In this document: in pieces, positions 17,026 to 25,196 of the stretch | Layout: each line of letters starts with the position of its first letter | Numbering within the stretch: the stretch's first letter is position 1 | Source: Streptomyces chartreusis NRRL 3882 | GTDB taxonomy: Bacteria > Actinomycetota > Actinomycetes > Streptomycetales > Streptomycetaceae | Assembly: GCF_900236475.1 (NCBI RefSeq) | Contig: NZ_LT963352.1 | Span: 6,986,001-7,050,000, forward strand | Direction of reading: 5' to 3' | DNA: 64,000 nucleotides | Translations under genes and position numbers: made by a program | Notes under the pieces: model-generated | What the model saw: only the letters and a program-made list of their open reading frames with translations | Told to the model about the DNA's origin: nothing | Database searches by the model: none

Positions 17026-18852
17026 CTATCCTGCCCCGTCCTCCCCGAACAGGGCGAGGGCGGTGTTCACGAGGCCGATGTGGCTGAACGCCTGCGGGAC
17101 GTTGCCGAGCTGCCGGCCGGTCACCGGGTCGAACTCCTCGGACAGCAGGCCGACGTCGTTGGCGAGTCCCGCCAGCTGCTCGAACAGCTCCCGGGCCTCC
17201 TTCGTACGGCCCGTCATGTGCAGGGCGTCCGCGAGCCAGAACGAGCACACCAGGAAGGCGCCCTCGGAGCCGGGCAGCCCGTCGACGGCCGCGTCGTCCG
17301 AGTCGTCGGTGGTGTAGCGGCGCAGGAAGCCGCCGTGGTCCAGCTCCTCGCGGACCGCGTCGATGGTGCCGATCACCCGTGGGTCGTCGGGCGGCAGGAA
17401 ACCGACGCGCGGGATGAGCAGCAGCGCGGCGTCGAGTTCGCGCGAGCCGTAGGACTGCGTGAAGGTGTTGCGTCCCGGGTCGTAGCCCTTGTCGCACACC
17501 TCGCGGTGCACCTCGTCGCGCAGCGCGCGCCAGCCGTCCAGGTCGCCGTCCAGCTCCGGATGGCGCTCCAGGGTGCGTACGGCACGGTCGGCGGCGACCC
17601 ACACCATCACCTTCGAGTGCACGAACTGGCGCCGGCCGCCACGCACCTCCCACAGCCCCTCGTCCGGCTGCCGCCAGTGGTCGCGCAGGAAGTCCATCAG
17701 GGCCCTCTGAAGCGCCCACACGTCCGGCTGGGCGGACAGGCCCGAGTCGCGGGCCAGCGACAGGGAGTCCATGACCTCGCCGTAGACGTCCAGCTGGAGC
17801 TGGTTCACGGCGTCGTTCCCGATGCGTACGGGGGTGGACTCGGCGAAGCCGGACAGCCACGGCAGTTCGAACTCGGGCAGCCGTCGCTCACCGGCCACGC
17901 CGTACATGATCTGAAGGTCCGCGGGGTCGCCCGCGACCGCGCGCAGCAGCCAGTTCCGCCAGGCCTCGGCCTCCTCCTGGTAGCCCGCGGCCAGCAGTGC
18001 GCCCAGGGTGAGGGTGGAGTCGCGCAGCCAGCAGTAGCGGTAGTCCCAGTTGCGCACCCCGCCCGGCTCCTCGGGCAGCGAGGTGGTGGCGGCCGCGACG
18101 ATGCCGCCGGTCGGGGCGTAGGTGAGCGCCTTGAGGGTGATCAGGGAGCGGACGACGGCGTCCCGGTACGGTCCGTCGTAGCGGCAGCGCGACACCCAGG
18201 CCCGCCAGTCCTCGACGCTGTGGCGCAGCGACTCGTACGGGTCGACGAGCGGCGGGCGTTCCTCGTGGGAGGGGTGCCAGGTGAGGACGAACGCGACCTT
18301 CTCCCCCTTCCGGACCGTGAACTCCGCGTGCGTTCCGAAGTCCTCGCCCCAGCTGCGCACCTCCGGTTCGCTGCGCAGCCATGCGGAGTCGGGGCCGGCG
18401 ACGGCGACGCGGTGGCCGTCGGCCCGGCGTACCCAGGGGACGATCGAGCCGTAGTCGAAGCGCAGCTTGAGCACGCTGTGGAGCGTCACCTCGCCGTCCA
18501 GGCCCTCGACGACGCGTACGAGGTCGGGGGCCTGGTCGCGCTGCGGCATCAGGTCGGTGACGCGGACCGTCCCCTGCTCGGTCTCCCACTCGGTGTCCAG
18601 GACGAGGGTGTCGCGGCGGTAGGCGCGCCGGGCGCACCGGTCCGCCCCCACGGGGGCGATGCGCCAGAAGCCGTTGTCCTCGTCGCCGAGCAGCTTGGCG
18701 AAGCAGGCGGCCGAGTCGAAGCGGGGCAGGCAGAGCCAGTCGACGGATCCGTCCGTGCCGACCAGGGCGGCGGTCTGTTCGTCGCCGATGAGGGCGTAGT
18801 CCTCGATTCGCGGGTGCACGAGGTGCGGGTTCCCGGCAACTGGCCCCGGCAA
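17026..18852 (-). CDS. Glycoside hydrolase family 15 protein (trehalase/glucoamylase-like)
   Basis: About 608 aa. The N-terminal beta-rich region begins IEDYALIGDEQTAALVG then DGSVDWLCLPRFDSAACFAKLLG, and the (alpha/alpha)6 barrel carries GGVRNWDYRYCWLRDSTLTL, QPDEGLWEVRGG and a C-terminal GNVPQAFSHIGLVNTAL, the standard pattern of bacterial GH15. Characterised actinobacterial members hydrolyse trehalose; others hydrolyse alpha-glucans, so the substrate is not settled. No signal peptide is seen, so it is probably cytosolic. The start is uncertain: a TTG at 18852 directly abuts the preceding stop, while a GTG at 18819 would give a more family-like N-terminus. It lies in the symporter-sigma operon. 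Confidence 0.9.
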   Translation of the reverse strand: MPGPVAGNPHLVHPRIEDYALIGDEQTAALVGTDGSVDWLCLPRFDSAACFAKLLGDEDNGFWRIAPVGADRCARRAYRRDTLVLDTEWETEQGTVRVTDLMPQRDQAPDLVRVVEGLDGEVTLHSVLKLRFDYGSIVPWVRRADGHRVAVAGPDSAWLRSEPEVRSWGEDFGTHAEFTVRKGEKVAFVLTWHPSHEERPPLVDPYESLRHSVEDWRAWVSRCRYDGPYRDAVVRSLITLKALTYAPTGGIVAAATTSLPEEPGGVRNWDYRYCWLRDSTLTLGALLAAGYQEEAEAWRNWLLRAVAGDPADLQIMYGVAGERRLPEFELPWLSGFAESTPVRIGNDAVNQLQLDVYGEVMDSLSLARDSGLSAQPDVWALQRALMDFLRDHWRQPDEGLWEVRGGRRQFVHSKVMVWVAADRAVRTLERHPELDGDLDGWRALRDEVHREVCDKGYDPGRNTFTQSYGSRELDAALLLIPRVGFLPPDDPRVIGTIDAVREELDHGGFLRRYTTDDSDDAAVDGLPGSEGAFLVCSFWLADALHMTGRTKEARELFEQLAGLANDVGLLSEEFDPVTGRQLGNVPQAFSHIGLVNTALALFGEDGAG

Positions 18853-19185
18853 TCAGGGGTGGAGCCGGGTGAGTGACATGCTCTCGGCAATGGGTGAGGA
18901 GGCGCCGGAGAAGATGACGCCGGGGTGCGCCGGGGCCTGGTTGAGCACCCACAGGCCGATCAGCGTGGCCAGGGTGAAGACGACCGCGATCAGCACGGCC
19001 AGCACGAGCCGCCGCCGGCGCTCGCGCCGCAGCCACTCACCCCGTGCCGTGCGGTACGCGTCGGGGTCGGGGAGCACCCCGCCCGCCAGTGCCTGAAGTG
19101 CCTCGCGCAGCTCACGCTCGGTGCGGTCGTGGCCGGTCCGGTCGGGGCCGGTGCCACGCGACTCAGTCGCGTCTCGATGCGTCAT
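18853..19185 (-). CDS. Small single-pass membrane protein following sigma factor (candidate anti-sigma)
   Basis: A 110-aa protein with a charged cytosolic N-terminus (residues 1-60, HRDATESRGTGPDRTGHDR), a basic stop-transfer stretch (RRERRRR), one strong membrane helix (LVLAVLIAVVFTLATLIGLWVL, about 61-82) and a short outside tail. The ATG at 19185 overlaps the stop of the ECF sigma gene by 4 bp. Size, topology and position suggest an anti-sigma or sensor partner, but no ZAS or RskA zinc motif is present, so this is an inference. Confidence 0.75.
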   Translation of the reverse strand: MTHRDATESRGTGPDRTGHDRTERELREALQALAGGVLPDPDAYRTARGEWLRRERRRRLVLAVLIAVVFTLATLIGLWVLNQAPAHPGVIFSGASSPIAESMSLTRLHP

Positions 19186-19811
19186 CGCCGGGCCTCCATC
19201 GCCTGGGTCAGGGCGGCGATACCGCGCGCCGTGTGCGTCTTGACGGAACCACTGGAGATGCCCATCGCGGCGGCTATCTCACTCTCCTTCAGCCCGAGCC
19301 AGTGGCGCAGCACCAGCGCCTCGCGCTGCCGCGCCGGCAACTGCTGGAGCGCGTCGATCAGCACCCGCTGGTCGTCGCGCAGCAGCGCGGTGTTCTCCGC
19401 GGAGGCCACCATCTCGTCGGACGGGTTCTCGGTGTGCCTGCGGGCGACCTGGAGGTGACGGATCCGCATCCGCGTCAGATTGCAGACGGTGGAGCGCAGA
19501 TACGCCTCCGCCGCGGCCACGTCCCTCAGGCGGCGCCACTTGCGGTAGATCTGGTAGTAGGCCTCGGCCACCACGTTCTCCGGATCGTCGGCGCCGAGCA
19601 GGACGGCCAGGCGCAGCATCGCCGAGTAGTGCAGCTCGAAGAGGCGGGCCAGGCCGGCCTCCCGCTCCAGGTCGGCCGGATCGCCGACCGCGGGGGCGAG
19701 GGGCTCGGCGGCGGTCCGCGGCACGGCCGGGGGCGCGGCCGGCGGCACGGCCGCGGGCACGGCCGGAGGGACGGCCGGAGGGACGGTCGGGGAGTTCTGT
19801 CTGCGTCTCAC
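19182..19811 (-). CDS. ECF RNA polymerase sigma factor, SigE-type
   Basis: A 209-aa sigma-70-family ECF factor. The N-terminal ~45 residues are a Pro/Ala-Val repeat (PPAVPPAVPAAVPPAAPPAV) unusual for sigma factors. Region 2 follows (LARLFELHYSAMLRLAVLLGADD, VVAEAYYQIYRKWRRLRD, AEAYLRSTVCNLTRMRIRH) and region 4 (LQQLPARQREALVLRHWLGLKESEIAAAMGISSGSVKTHTARGIAAL) with a clear helix-turn-helix. It overlaps the symporter gene (GTGA) before it and the membrane protein gene (ATGA) after it. It probably drives an envelope- or nutrient-responsive regulon including its own operon. Confidence 0.92.
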   Translation of the reverse strand: MRRRQNSPTVPPAVPPAVPAAVPPAAPPAVPRTAAEPLAPAVGDPADLEREAGLARLFELHYSAMLRLAVLLGADDPENVVAEAYYQIYRKWRRLRDVAAAEAYLRSTVCNLTRMRIRHLQVARRHTENPSDEMVASAENTALLRDDQRVLIDALQQLPARQREALVLRHWLGLKESEIAAAMGISSGSVKTHTARGIAALTQAMEARR

Positions 19812-21355
19812 GGGTTGTTGGCTCCCGTCTCCGGGCGGCGCCGGACGGTCAGGCGGGACGGCAGGTCGGTGGTGTCGGCGCCGCGCGGGACGCCGAGGCG
19901 GGTCAGCGCCGCGGTGCCGGCCACCGCGACGGTCAGGTTGAGCAGCAGGGCGGCGAGTCCGGCGTAGATCTCCAGCGGCTGGGCACCGGTGCCCAGCGGC
20001 ACGATCGAGGAGAACCCCTCACGCACCACCAGGTACGTCCCCGACACCATGCCCACGGCCCACCCGGCGAGCAGTGCCCGCGGATGCAGTCGCCCGGTGA
20101 ACAGGCCGACCGCGACGGCCGGGAAGACCTGCAGTATCCACACGCCGCCGAGCAGCTGGAGGTTGACGGCGTCCTGGTCGCGCAGCCCGAACACGAACGC
20201 CACGGCCCCCACCTTCGCGGTGAGCGACACCGCCTTGGCGATGCGCACCTGCCGTTTGGGCGTGGCCGTGGGATGGACGTACTCGACGTACACGTTGCGC
20301 ACGAAACCCGTCGCCGCGGCGATCGACATCACGGCGGCCGGGACCAGGGCGCCCACGGCGATGGCCGCGAACACCAGCCCGGCCAGCGGGGCCGGCATCA
20401 GCCGGTCCACCAGCATCGGCACGGCCGCCTCGGCACCACCGCGGGGAGCCCGCACGCCCGCCGCGAGGGCGGCGATGCCGAGGAACCCGAACAGCGCCAG
20501 CAGCCCGGTCCAGGCGGGCAGCGCCACCGAGACCTTGCGCAGGGTCCGCGGCCCGTCGGCGGCGAAACCGGCGGTGAGCACGTGCGGGTACATCAGCAGG
20601 GCGAGGGCGGAGCCGAGGGCGAGGGTGGCGTAGGCGGGCTGCTGCGCCGGAGTGAGGAGCAGCGCCGGACCGCCCAGCCGCCGCGCCGCCCCGTCGAAGA
20701 CCGGGCCCGGACCGCCGAACCGTTCCAGCACCAGCCAGGTCACGGCCGTGAGCGAGACGAACACCGCCACCGCCTTCAGCGCCGAGATGACCGCGGGCGC
20801 CCGCAGCCCGTGCCGGTACGTGGCCACCGCGAGCCCCGCGAACAGCGCCACCATCACCAGGTCCCCGGCCGCGCCGCGCGGATAGACGCCCCCGGCTGTC
20901 AGGACCGCCCGTATCCCCAGCAGTTGCAGCGCCAGGTACGGCATCGTCGCGAGGATCCCGGTCAGCGCGACCACCAGGGCCAGCGGCGGCGACCCGTACC
21001 GGCCCCGCACGAAGTCGGCGGCGGTGATGTAGCCGTGCCGGCGGGCCACGCTCCACAGGCGGCTCAGCAGGACGAAGGCGAGCGGGCTGACGATCACCGT
21101 GTACGGCACCGCGAAGAAGGCCGCCGCGCCGTTGCCGTACGCGAGCCCCGGCACGGCCGTGAAGGTGTACGCGGTGAAGATCGTGCCGCCGAGCAGCAGC
21201 CAGGTCCATCCGGGACCCAGGGCGCGGTCGGCCAGCGCCCAGCCCTCCAGAGAGGGCAGCCGGTCGACCGGACGCAGCCGCCGTGCGGTGACCGCGAGCA
21301 GCGACGCCCCGCCGATCACGGCGAGGAACGTCGCGGTCATGGCGCCGTCAGCCAT
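19808..21355 (-). CDS. Sodium:solute symporter (SSS family)
   Basis: A 515-aa polytopic membrane protein of the SSS family with about 13 predicted helices. Recognisable parts are LADRALGPGWTWLLLGGTIFTAYTF, the Na+-binding-region-like SRLWSVARRHGYITAADFVRGRYGS, and a SIAAATGFVRNVY segment in the second half. The substrate is not assignable from sequence; relatives transport monocarboxylates, proline or sugars. The ATG at 21355 has a purine-rich site (AAGGACGGTGA) upstream. It is the first gene of a five-gene operon with an ECF sigma factor, a membrane protein, a GH15 hydrolase and an SDR. Confidence 0.9.
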   Translation of the reverse strand: MADGAMTATFLAVIGGASLLAVTARRLRPVDRLPSLEGWALADRALGPGWTWLLLGGTIFTAYTFTAVPGLAYGNGAAAFFAVPYTVIVSPLAFVLLSRLWSVARRHGYITAADFVRGRYGSPPLALVVALTGILATMPYLALQLLGIRAVLTAGGVYPRGAAGDLVMVALFAGLAVATYRHGLRAPAVISALKAVAVFVSLTAVTWLVLERFGGPGPVFDGAARRLGGPALLLTPAQQPAYATLALGSALALLMYPHVLTAGFAADGPRTLRKVSVALPAWTGLLALFGFLGIAALAAGVRAPRGGAEAAVPMLVDRLMPAPLAGLVFAAIAVGALVPAAVMSIAAATGFVRNVYVEYVHPTATPKRQVRIAKAVSLTAKVGAVAFVFGLRDQDAVNLQLLGGVWILQVFPAVAVGLFTGRLHPRALLAGWAVGMVSGTYLVVREGFSSIVPLGTGAQPLEIYAGLAALLLNLTVAVAGTAALTRLGVPRGADTTDLPSRLTVRRRPETGANNP

Positions 21356-21591
21356 GGGTCACCGTCCTTGGTGTGCCTGTGCCCTCGCGCGAGAGTTGCG
21401 CGGACGCCCCGTCCGGAGGACAGAAATCGGCGGGAAATCTTCTGGAAATGCCCTGTCAACCACTTCCGGCGGAAGCGCAACTCTTGCACAGACCGACAGC
21501 GAGCGGGAGAGGAGCGCAGGTCACAGACCGGCGACCGGACGAGTCCCCGCCTCAGTGCTGTCATCCACCACCGCCACGGTGAGGAGCCGCC

Positions 21592-23745
21592 ATGCCTGTC
21601 TCAGCCCTGCCCGAAACCGATCGCCCCGCACCCGAGAAGACACGTACGTCCCTTCGGTCGGTCCTGCTCTGGAGCGCCGTCTCCCTGCTCGGCGCGGTCG
21701 CCTGGGGCGTCCTCGCCCTCGCCCGGGGCGAGCGGATCTCCGCGGTCTGGCTGGTCGTGGCCGCGCTCGGCTCGTACGCCATCGCCTACCGCTTCTACTC
21801 CCGCTTCCTCGTGCGGCGCGTACTCCGGCCCGACGACACCCGGGCCACCCCGGCCGAACGCCTGGAGGACGGTGTCGACTTCCACCCCACCGACCGCCGG
21901 GTGCTGCTCGGCCACCACTTCGCCGCCATCGCCGGCGCCGGGCCGCTGGTGGGGCCGGTGCTCGCGGCCCAGATGGGCTACCTGCCCGGAACCCTGTGGA
22001 TCGTGGCGGGCGTGATCTTCGCGGGCGCGGTGCAGGACATGGTCGTGCTGTTCCTGTCGATGCGGCGGGACGGCCGCTCGCTCGGGCAGATGGCCCGTGA
22101 CGAGATCGGCCGGGCCGGCGGGGCCGCCGCCCTCGTCGCGGTGTTCGCCATCATGATCATCCTGCTGGGCGTGCTGGCCCTGGTCGTCGTCAACGCGCTC
22201 GCGCACAGCCCCTGGGGCACCTTCTCCGTCGCCATGACCATCCCCATCGCCCTGTTCATGGGCTTCTGGCTGCACGTCATCCGCCCGGGCCGGGTCGTCG
22301 AGACCAGCCTGATCGGCGTGGCGCTGCTGCTGCTCGCGATCGTCGGCGGCAGCTGGATCCAGCAGTCCTCGCTGGCGTCCGCCTTCACGCTCAGCCCCAC
22401 GACCCTCGTCTTCTGCCTGGTCGGCTACGGCTTCGTCGCCTCCGTCCTGCCGGTCTGGATGCTGCTCGCCCCGCGCGACTACCTCTCCACCTTCATGAAG
22501 ATCGGCACCATCGCCCTGCTCGCGGTGGGCGTCGTCGTCGCGGCCCCCGTGCTGCGCGCGGACGCGGTGAGCGACTTCGCGCGGTCCGGTGCCGGGCCCG
22601 TCTTCGCCGGGGCGCTGTTCCCCTTCCTCTTCATCACCATCGCCTGCGGCGCGCTGTCCGGCTTCCACGCGCTGGTCGCCTCGGGGACCACCCCGAAGCT
22701 GATCAGGAAGGAGTCCGAGGTCCGGATGATCGGCTACGGGGCCATGCTGATGGAGTCGTTCGTCGCGATCATGGCCCTGATCGCCGCGGCCACCCTCGAA
22801 CCCGGCCTGTACTACGCCATGAACGCCCCGGCGGGGCTCCTCGGCACGACGGCCGAGTCGGCGTCGCACGCGGTCGCGGGCCTCGGCTTCACCATCACGC
22901 CCGACCAGCTGACCCAGGCCGCCAAGGCGGTGGAGGAGCAGACCCTGATCGCCCGCTCCGGCGGTGCGCCGACCCTGGCCGTCGGCATGTCGGAGATCTT
23001 CTCCGGAGTCTTCGGCGGCACGGCCATGAAGGCCTTCTGGTACCACTTCGCGATCATGTTCGAGGCGTTGTTCATCCTGACCACGGTGGACGCGGGCACC
23101 CGGGTCGGCCGGTTCATGCTCCAGGACATGCTCGGCAACGTGTGGAAGCCCGTCGGCCGGGTCAACTGGAAGCCGGGCATCTGGCTGTGCAGCGCCCTCG
23201 TCGTGGCGGCCTGGGGCTACTTCCTCTACACCGGCGCCACCGACCCGCTCGGCGGGATCAACCAGCTCTTCCCGCTCTTCGGCATCGCCAACCAGCTCCT
23301 CGCCGCGATCGCCCTGGCCGTCTGCACCACCGTCCTGATCAAGTCGGGGCGGCTGCACTGGGCCTGGGTCACCGGCGTCCCGCTCGCCTGGGTCGTCGGG
23401 ATCACCTTCACCGCGGGCTGGCAGAAGATCTTCTCCACCGACCCGAAGATCGGCTTCTTCGCCCAGCGCGCACGCTACGCCGACGCCATCGACGCCGGTC
23501 AGGTCCTGCCGCCCGCCAAGACCCCCGCCGACATGCACACCGTGGTCACCAACTCCACGGTCGACGGTGTGCTGATCGCCCTGTTCCTGCTGCTGGTCGC
23601 CGTGGTGCTGGTCAACGCGGCGGTGGTCTGCGCACGGGCGGTCCGCGCCCCGGGCCCGCTGCCCACCACCGAGGCGCCGTACGTCGAGTCCCGCATCGAC
23701 GTGCCGGCGGAGCCGGCCGAGCCCCTGGCCGGAGCCCGCTCGTGA
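21592..23745 (+). CDS. cstA: Carbon starvation protein CstA (peptide/pyruvate transporter family)
   Basis: A 717-aa CstA/BtsT-family membrane transporter with some 16-18 helices. Conserved features are FHPTDRRVLLGHHFAAIAGAGPLVGP, GALSGFHALVASGTTPKLI and GAGTRVGRF-type LTTVDAGTRVGRFMLQD. Family members take up pyruvate or peptides during carbon limitation. The start ATG has GAGGAG upstream. The last codons overlap the YbdD-family gene in GTGA, the same arrangement as cstA-ybdD and btsT-yjiX in enterobacteria. It is divergent from the symporter-sigma operon. Confidence 0.94.
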   Translation: MPVSALPETDRPAPEKTRTSLRSVLLWSAVSLLGAVAWGVLALARGERISAVWLVVAALGSYAIAYRFYSRFLVRRVLRPDDTRATPAERLEDGVDFHPTDRRVLLGHHFAAIAGAGPLVGPVLAAQMGYLPGTLWIVAGVIFAGAVQDMVVLFLSMRRDGRSLGQMARDEIGRAGGAAALVAVFAIMIILLGVLALVVVNALAHSPWGTFSVAMTIPIALFMGFWLHVIRPGRVVETSLIGVALLLLAIVGGSWIQQSSLASAFTLSPTTLVFCLVGYGFVASVLPVWMLLAPRDYLSTFMKIGTIALLAVGVVVAAPVLRADAVSDFARSGAGPVFAGALFPFLFITIACGALSGFHALVASGTTPKLIRKESEVRMIGYGAMLMESFVAIMALIAAATLEPGLYYAMNAPAGLLGTTAESASHAVAGLGFTITPDQLTQAAKAVEEQTLIARSGGAPTLAVGMSEIFSGVFGGTAMKAFWYHFAIMFEALFILTTVDAGTRVGRFMLQDMLGNVWKPVGRVNWKPGIWLCSALVVAAWGYFLYTGATDPLGGINQLFPLFGIANQLLAAIALAVCTTVLIKSGRLHWAWVTGVPLAWVVGITFTAGWQKIFSTDPKIGFFAQRARYADAIDAGQVLPPAKTPADMHTVVTNSTVDGVLIALFLLLVAVVLVNAAVVCARAVRAPGPLPTTEAPYVESRIDVPAEPAEPLAGARS

Positions 23746-23930
23746 AAGTCCCCCGCTGGGCGTCGGCCGTGCGCTGGTACCTGAGGGAGCTGACCGGCGA
23801 GACGGAGTACGACCGCTACTGCGAGCACCACCGCCACCGGCACCCGCTCGCTCCGGTACCGACCAGGCGGGAGTACGAGGTGCTGCGCACGGCGCACCGG
23901 GAGGCGAATCCGCAGGGGCGGTGCTGCTGA
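23742..23930 (+). CDS. YbdD/YjiX family protein, CstA partner
   Basis: A 62-aa soluble protein, RYCEHHRHRHPLAPVPTRREY in its middle, with the family's YLRELTGETEYDRYC opening and a Cys-Cys end (QGRCC). YbdD/YjiX (DUF466) proteins are small partners required for CstA/BtsT transport. The GTG start overlaps the cstA stop by 4 bp (GTGA), supporting translational coupling. Confidence 0.9.
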   Translation: MKVPRWASAVRWYLRELTGETEYDRYCEHHRHRHPLAPVPTRREYEVLRTAHREANPQGRCC

Positions 23931-23998
23931 CCCGGGCGGATCGACCGGGCGGGGCCGGAGCGGCCGGACGGTCGCGCGGGGGCCGTCGGTCGCGCGGG

Positions 23999-24021
23999 GG
24001 CGGCGGTGCTACACCGCCGCC
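23999..24021. terminator. Bidirectional hairpin with SURF1 stop codon in the loop
   Basis: GGCGGCGGTG (23999-24008) and CACCGCCGCC (24012-24021) form a perfect 10-bp stem with a 3-nt loop CTA, which is the complement of the TAG stop of the SURF1 gene. It separates the convergent ybdD and SURF1 genes. No T-run follows, as is common in Streptomyces terminators. Confidence 0.5.
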
Positions 24022-24839
24022 GGCTCGGCCTCCGCCGTGTCGGCCTTCTTCGCCGCCGCCTGGGTCCGCTCCCTGGCCTCGCGACGGGCGAGGACCACCC
24101 AGCCGACCGGGACGGCGGCGGAGAACAGCCACCACTGGATGGCGTAGGCGTAGTTCAGGGCGGCGTCCTCCTTGCCGGGGTCGCCCAGCAGTTCGGGCGT
24201 GTCGCCCTTGGGCTCGGGCGCCGTCTGCGCGATGTAGCCACCGAGCACCTGCGCGTCCAGGCGCCGGGCCTCCTGCTCGCTGTTGATCAGCATGACCTGC
24301 CGGTCCGGCAGGCCCTTGAGGTTCTTGATCCCGCTCGCCGCGGTCGTCTCACTCGGCATCAGCCGCCCCTCGACGGTCACCTCGCCGCTCGGCGGTGCGG
24401 GGACCTTCGGGAACGTGGTCTGGCTCGGGCCGTCGGAGGGGATCCAGCCCCGGTTGACCAGCAGGACCTTGCCGTCGTCGAGGACGAACGGCGTCAGGAC
24501 GTGGTAGCCGACCTCGTCGTCGGAGTTGGTGCGGCGGCGGACGACGACCTCGTCCTCCGTGTCGAAGCGGCCCTTCGCGGTCACGGTCCGGTACCGCTCG
24601 GCGCTCGTGACGGTGTGCCCGGGCGCGGTCAGCTTCTCCACGGGCACCGGCTTCGCGGCCAGCGCGTCGGTGACCAGCTGGTTCCGGGCGGTGCGCTCCT
24701 CGTAGCGGTGCATCTGCCAGATGCCCAGCCTGATCATCGTGGGGATGAGAAGCAGGGCGATCAACGTCAGGATCACCCACTGCCGGGACAACAGGAAGCG
24801 GTACACCCCACGACCGTACAGCTCGGTCGTGGGGTGCAT
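24009..24839 (-). CDS. SURF1 family cytochrome oxidase assembly protein
   Basis: A 276-aa membrane protein with the SURF1 layout: an N-terminal helix (WVILTLIALLLIPTMIRLGIW) followed by QMHRYEERTARNQ, a large external domain containing RYRTVTAKGRFD, TPFVLDDGKVLLVNRGWIP and VEGRLMPSE, and a C-terminal helix (NYAYAIQWWLFSAAVPVGWVV). SURF1 assists haem A insertion into cytochrome c oxidase. No oxidase genes lie next to it. It has a 16-bp gap to the upstream Cys-rich protein gene in the same direction. Confidence 0.92.
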   Translation of the reverse strand: MHPTTELYGRGVYRFLLSRQWVILTLIALLLIPTMIRLGIWQMHRYEERTARNQLVTDALAAKPVPVEKLTAPGHTVTSAERYRTVTAKGRFDTEDEVVVRRRTNSDDEVGYHVLTPFVLDDGKVLLVNRGWIPSDGPSQTTFPKVPAPPSGEVTVEGRLMPSETTAASGIKNLKGLPDRQVMLINSEQEARRLDAQVLGGYIAQTAPEPKGDTPELLGDPGKEDAALNYAYAIQWWLFSAAVPVGWVVLARREARERTQAAAKKADTAEAEPAAV

Positions 24840-24855
24840 TCAGTCGGGTACGGGT

Positions 24856-25089
24856 TCAGACCTTGTCGACAATTCCCACCTTTCCCTCCGCGCGGGCGCA
24901 GTGGGCGCCGCAGTACCAGTGGCCGTCGACGTCGACGCCCTGGCCGATGATCTGGACCCGGCAGTGCTCGCAGATGGGGGCCATACGGTGGATCGCGCAG
25001 GCGAAGCAGTCGAAGACGTGCACCGCGCCCTGCGCGTGCACCTCGAAGGTCATTCCGTACTGATTGCCACATACCTCACAGGTCGCCAT
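24856..25089 (-). CDS. Small Cys-rich probable zinc-binding protein
   Basis: A 77-aa protein with four Cys/His pairs: CEVCGNQYG, FDCFACAIHRM, CEHCRVQIIG and WYCGAHCARAEG. The spacing resembles two zinc ribbons or a LIM-like fold. It is a conserved actinobacterial protein with no assigned function. It is followed by SURF1 in the same direction 16 bp later, which may hint at a metal or oxidase-assembly connection, but this is only positional. Confidence 0.8.
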   Translation of the reverse strand: MATCEVCGNQYGMTFEVHAQGAVHVFDCFACAIHRMAPICEHCRVQIIGQGVDVDGHWYCGAHCARAEGKVGIVDKV

Positions 25090-25196
25090 GCGCCACAGGG
25101 TGAGCCGTCACCCCGGCCCGGGCGAGCCGCCGCCGGGCGAGTCGCCCGCCAATCACCCGTCCGTACGGTCACCCCCCGGCACGGCCCCGCATCCGG

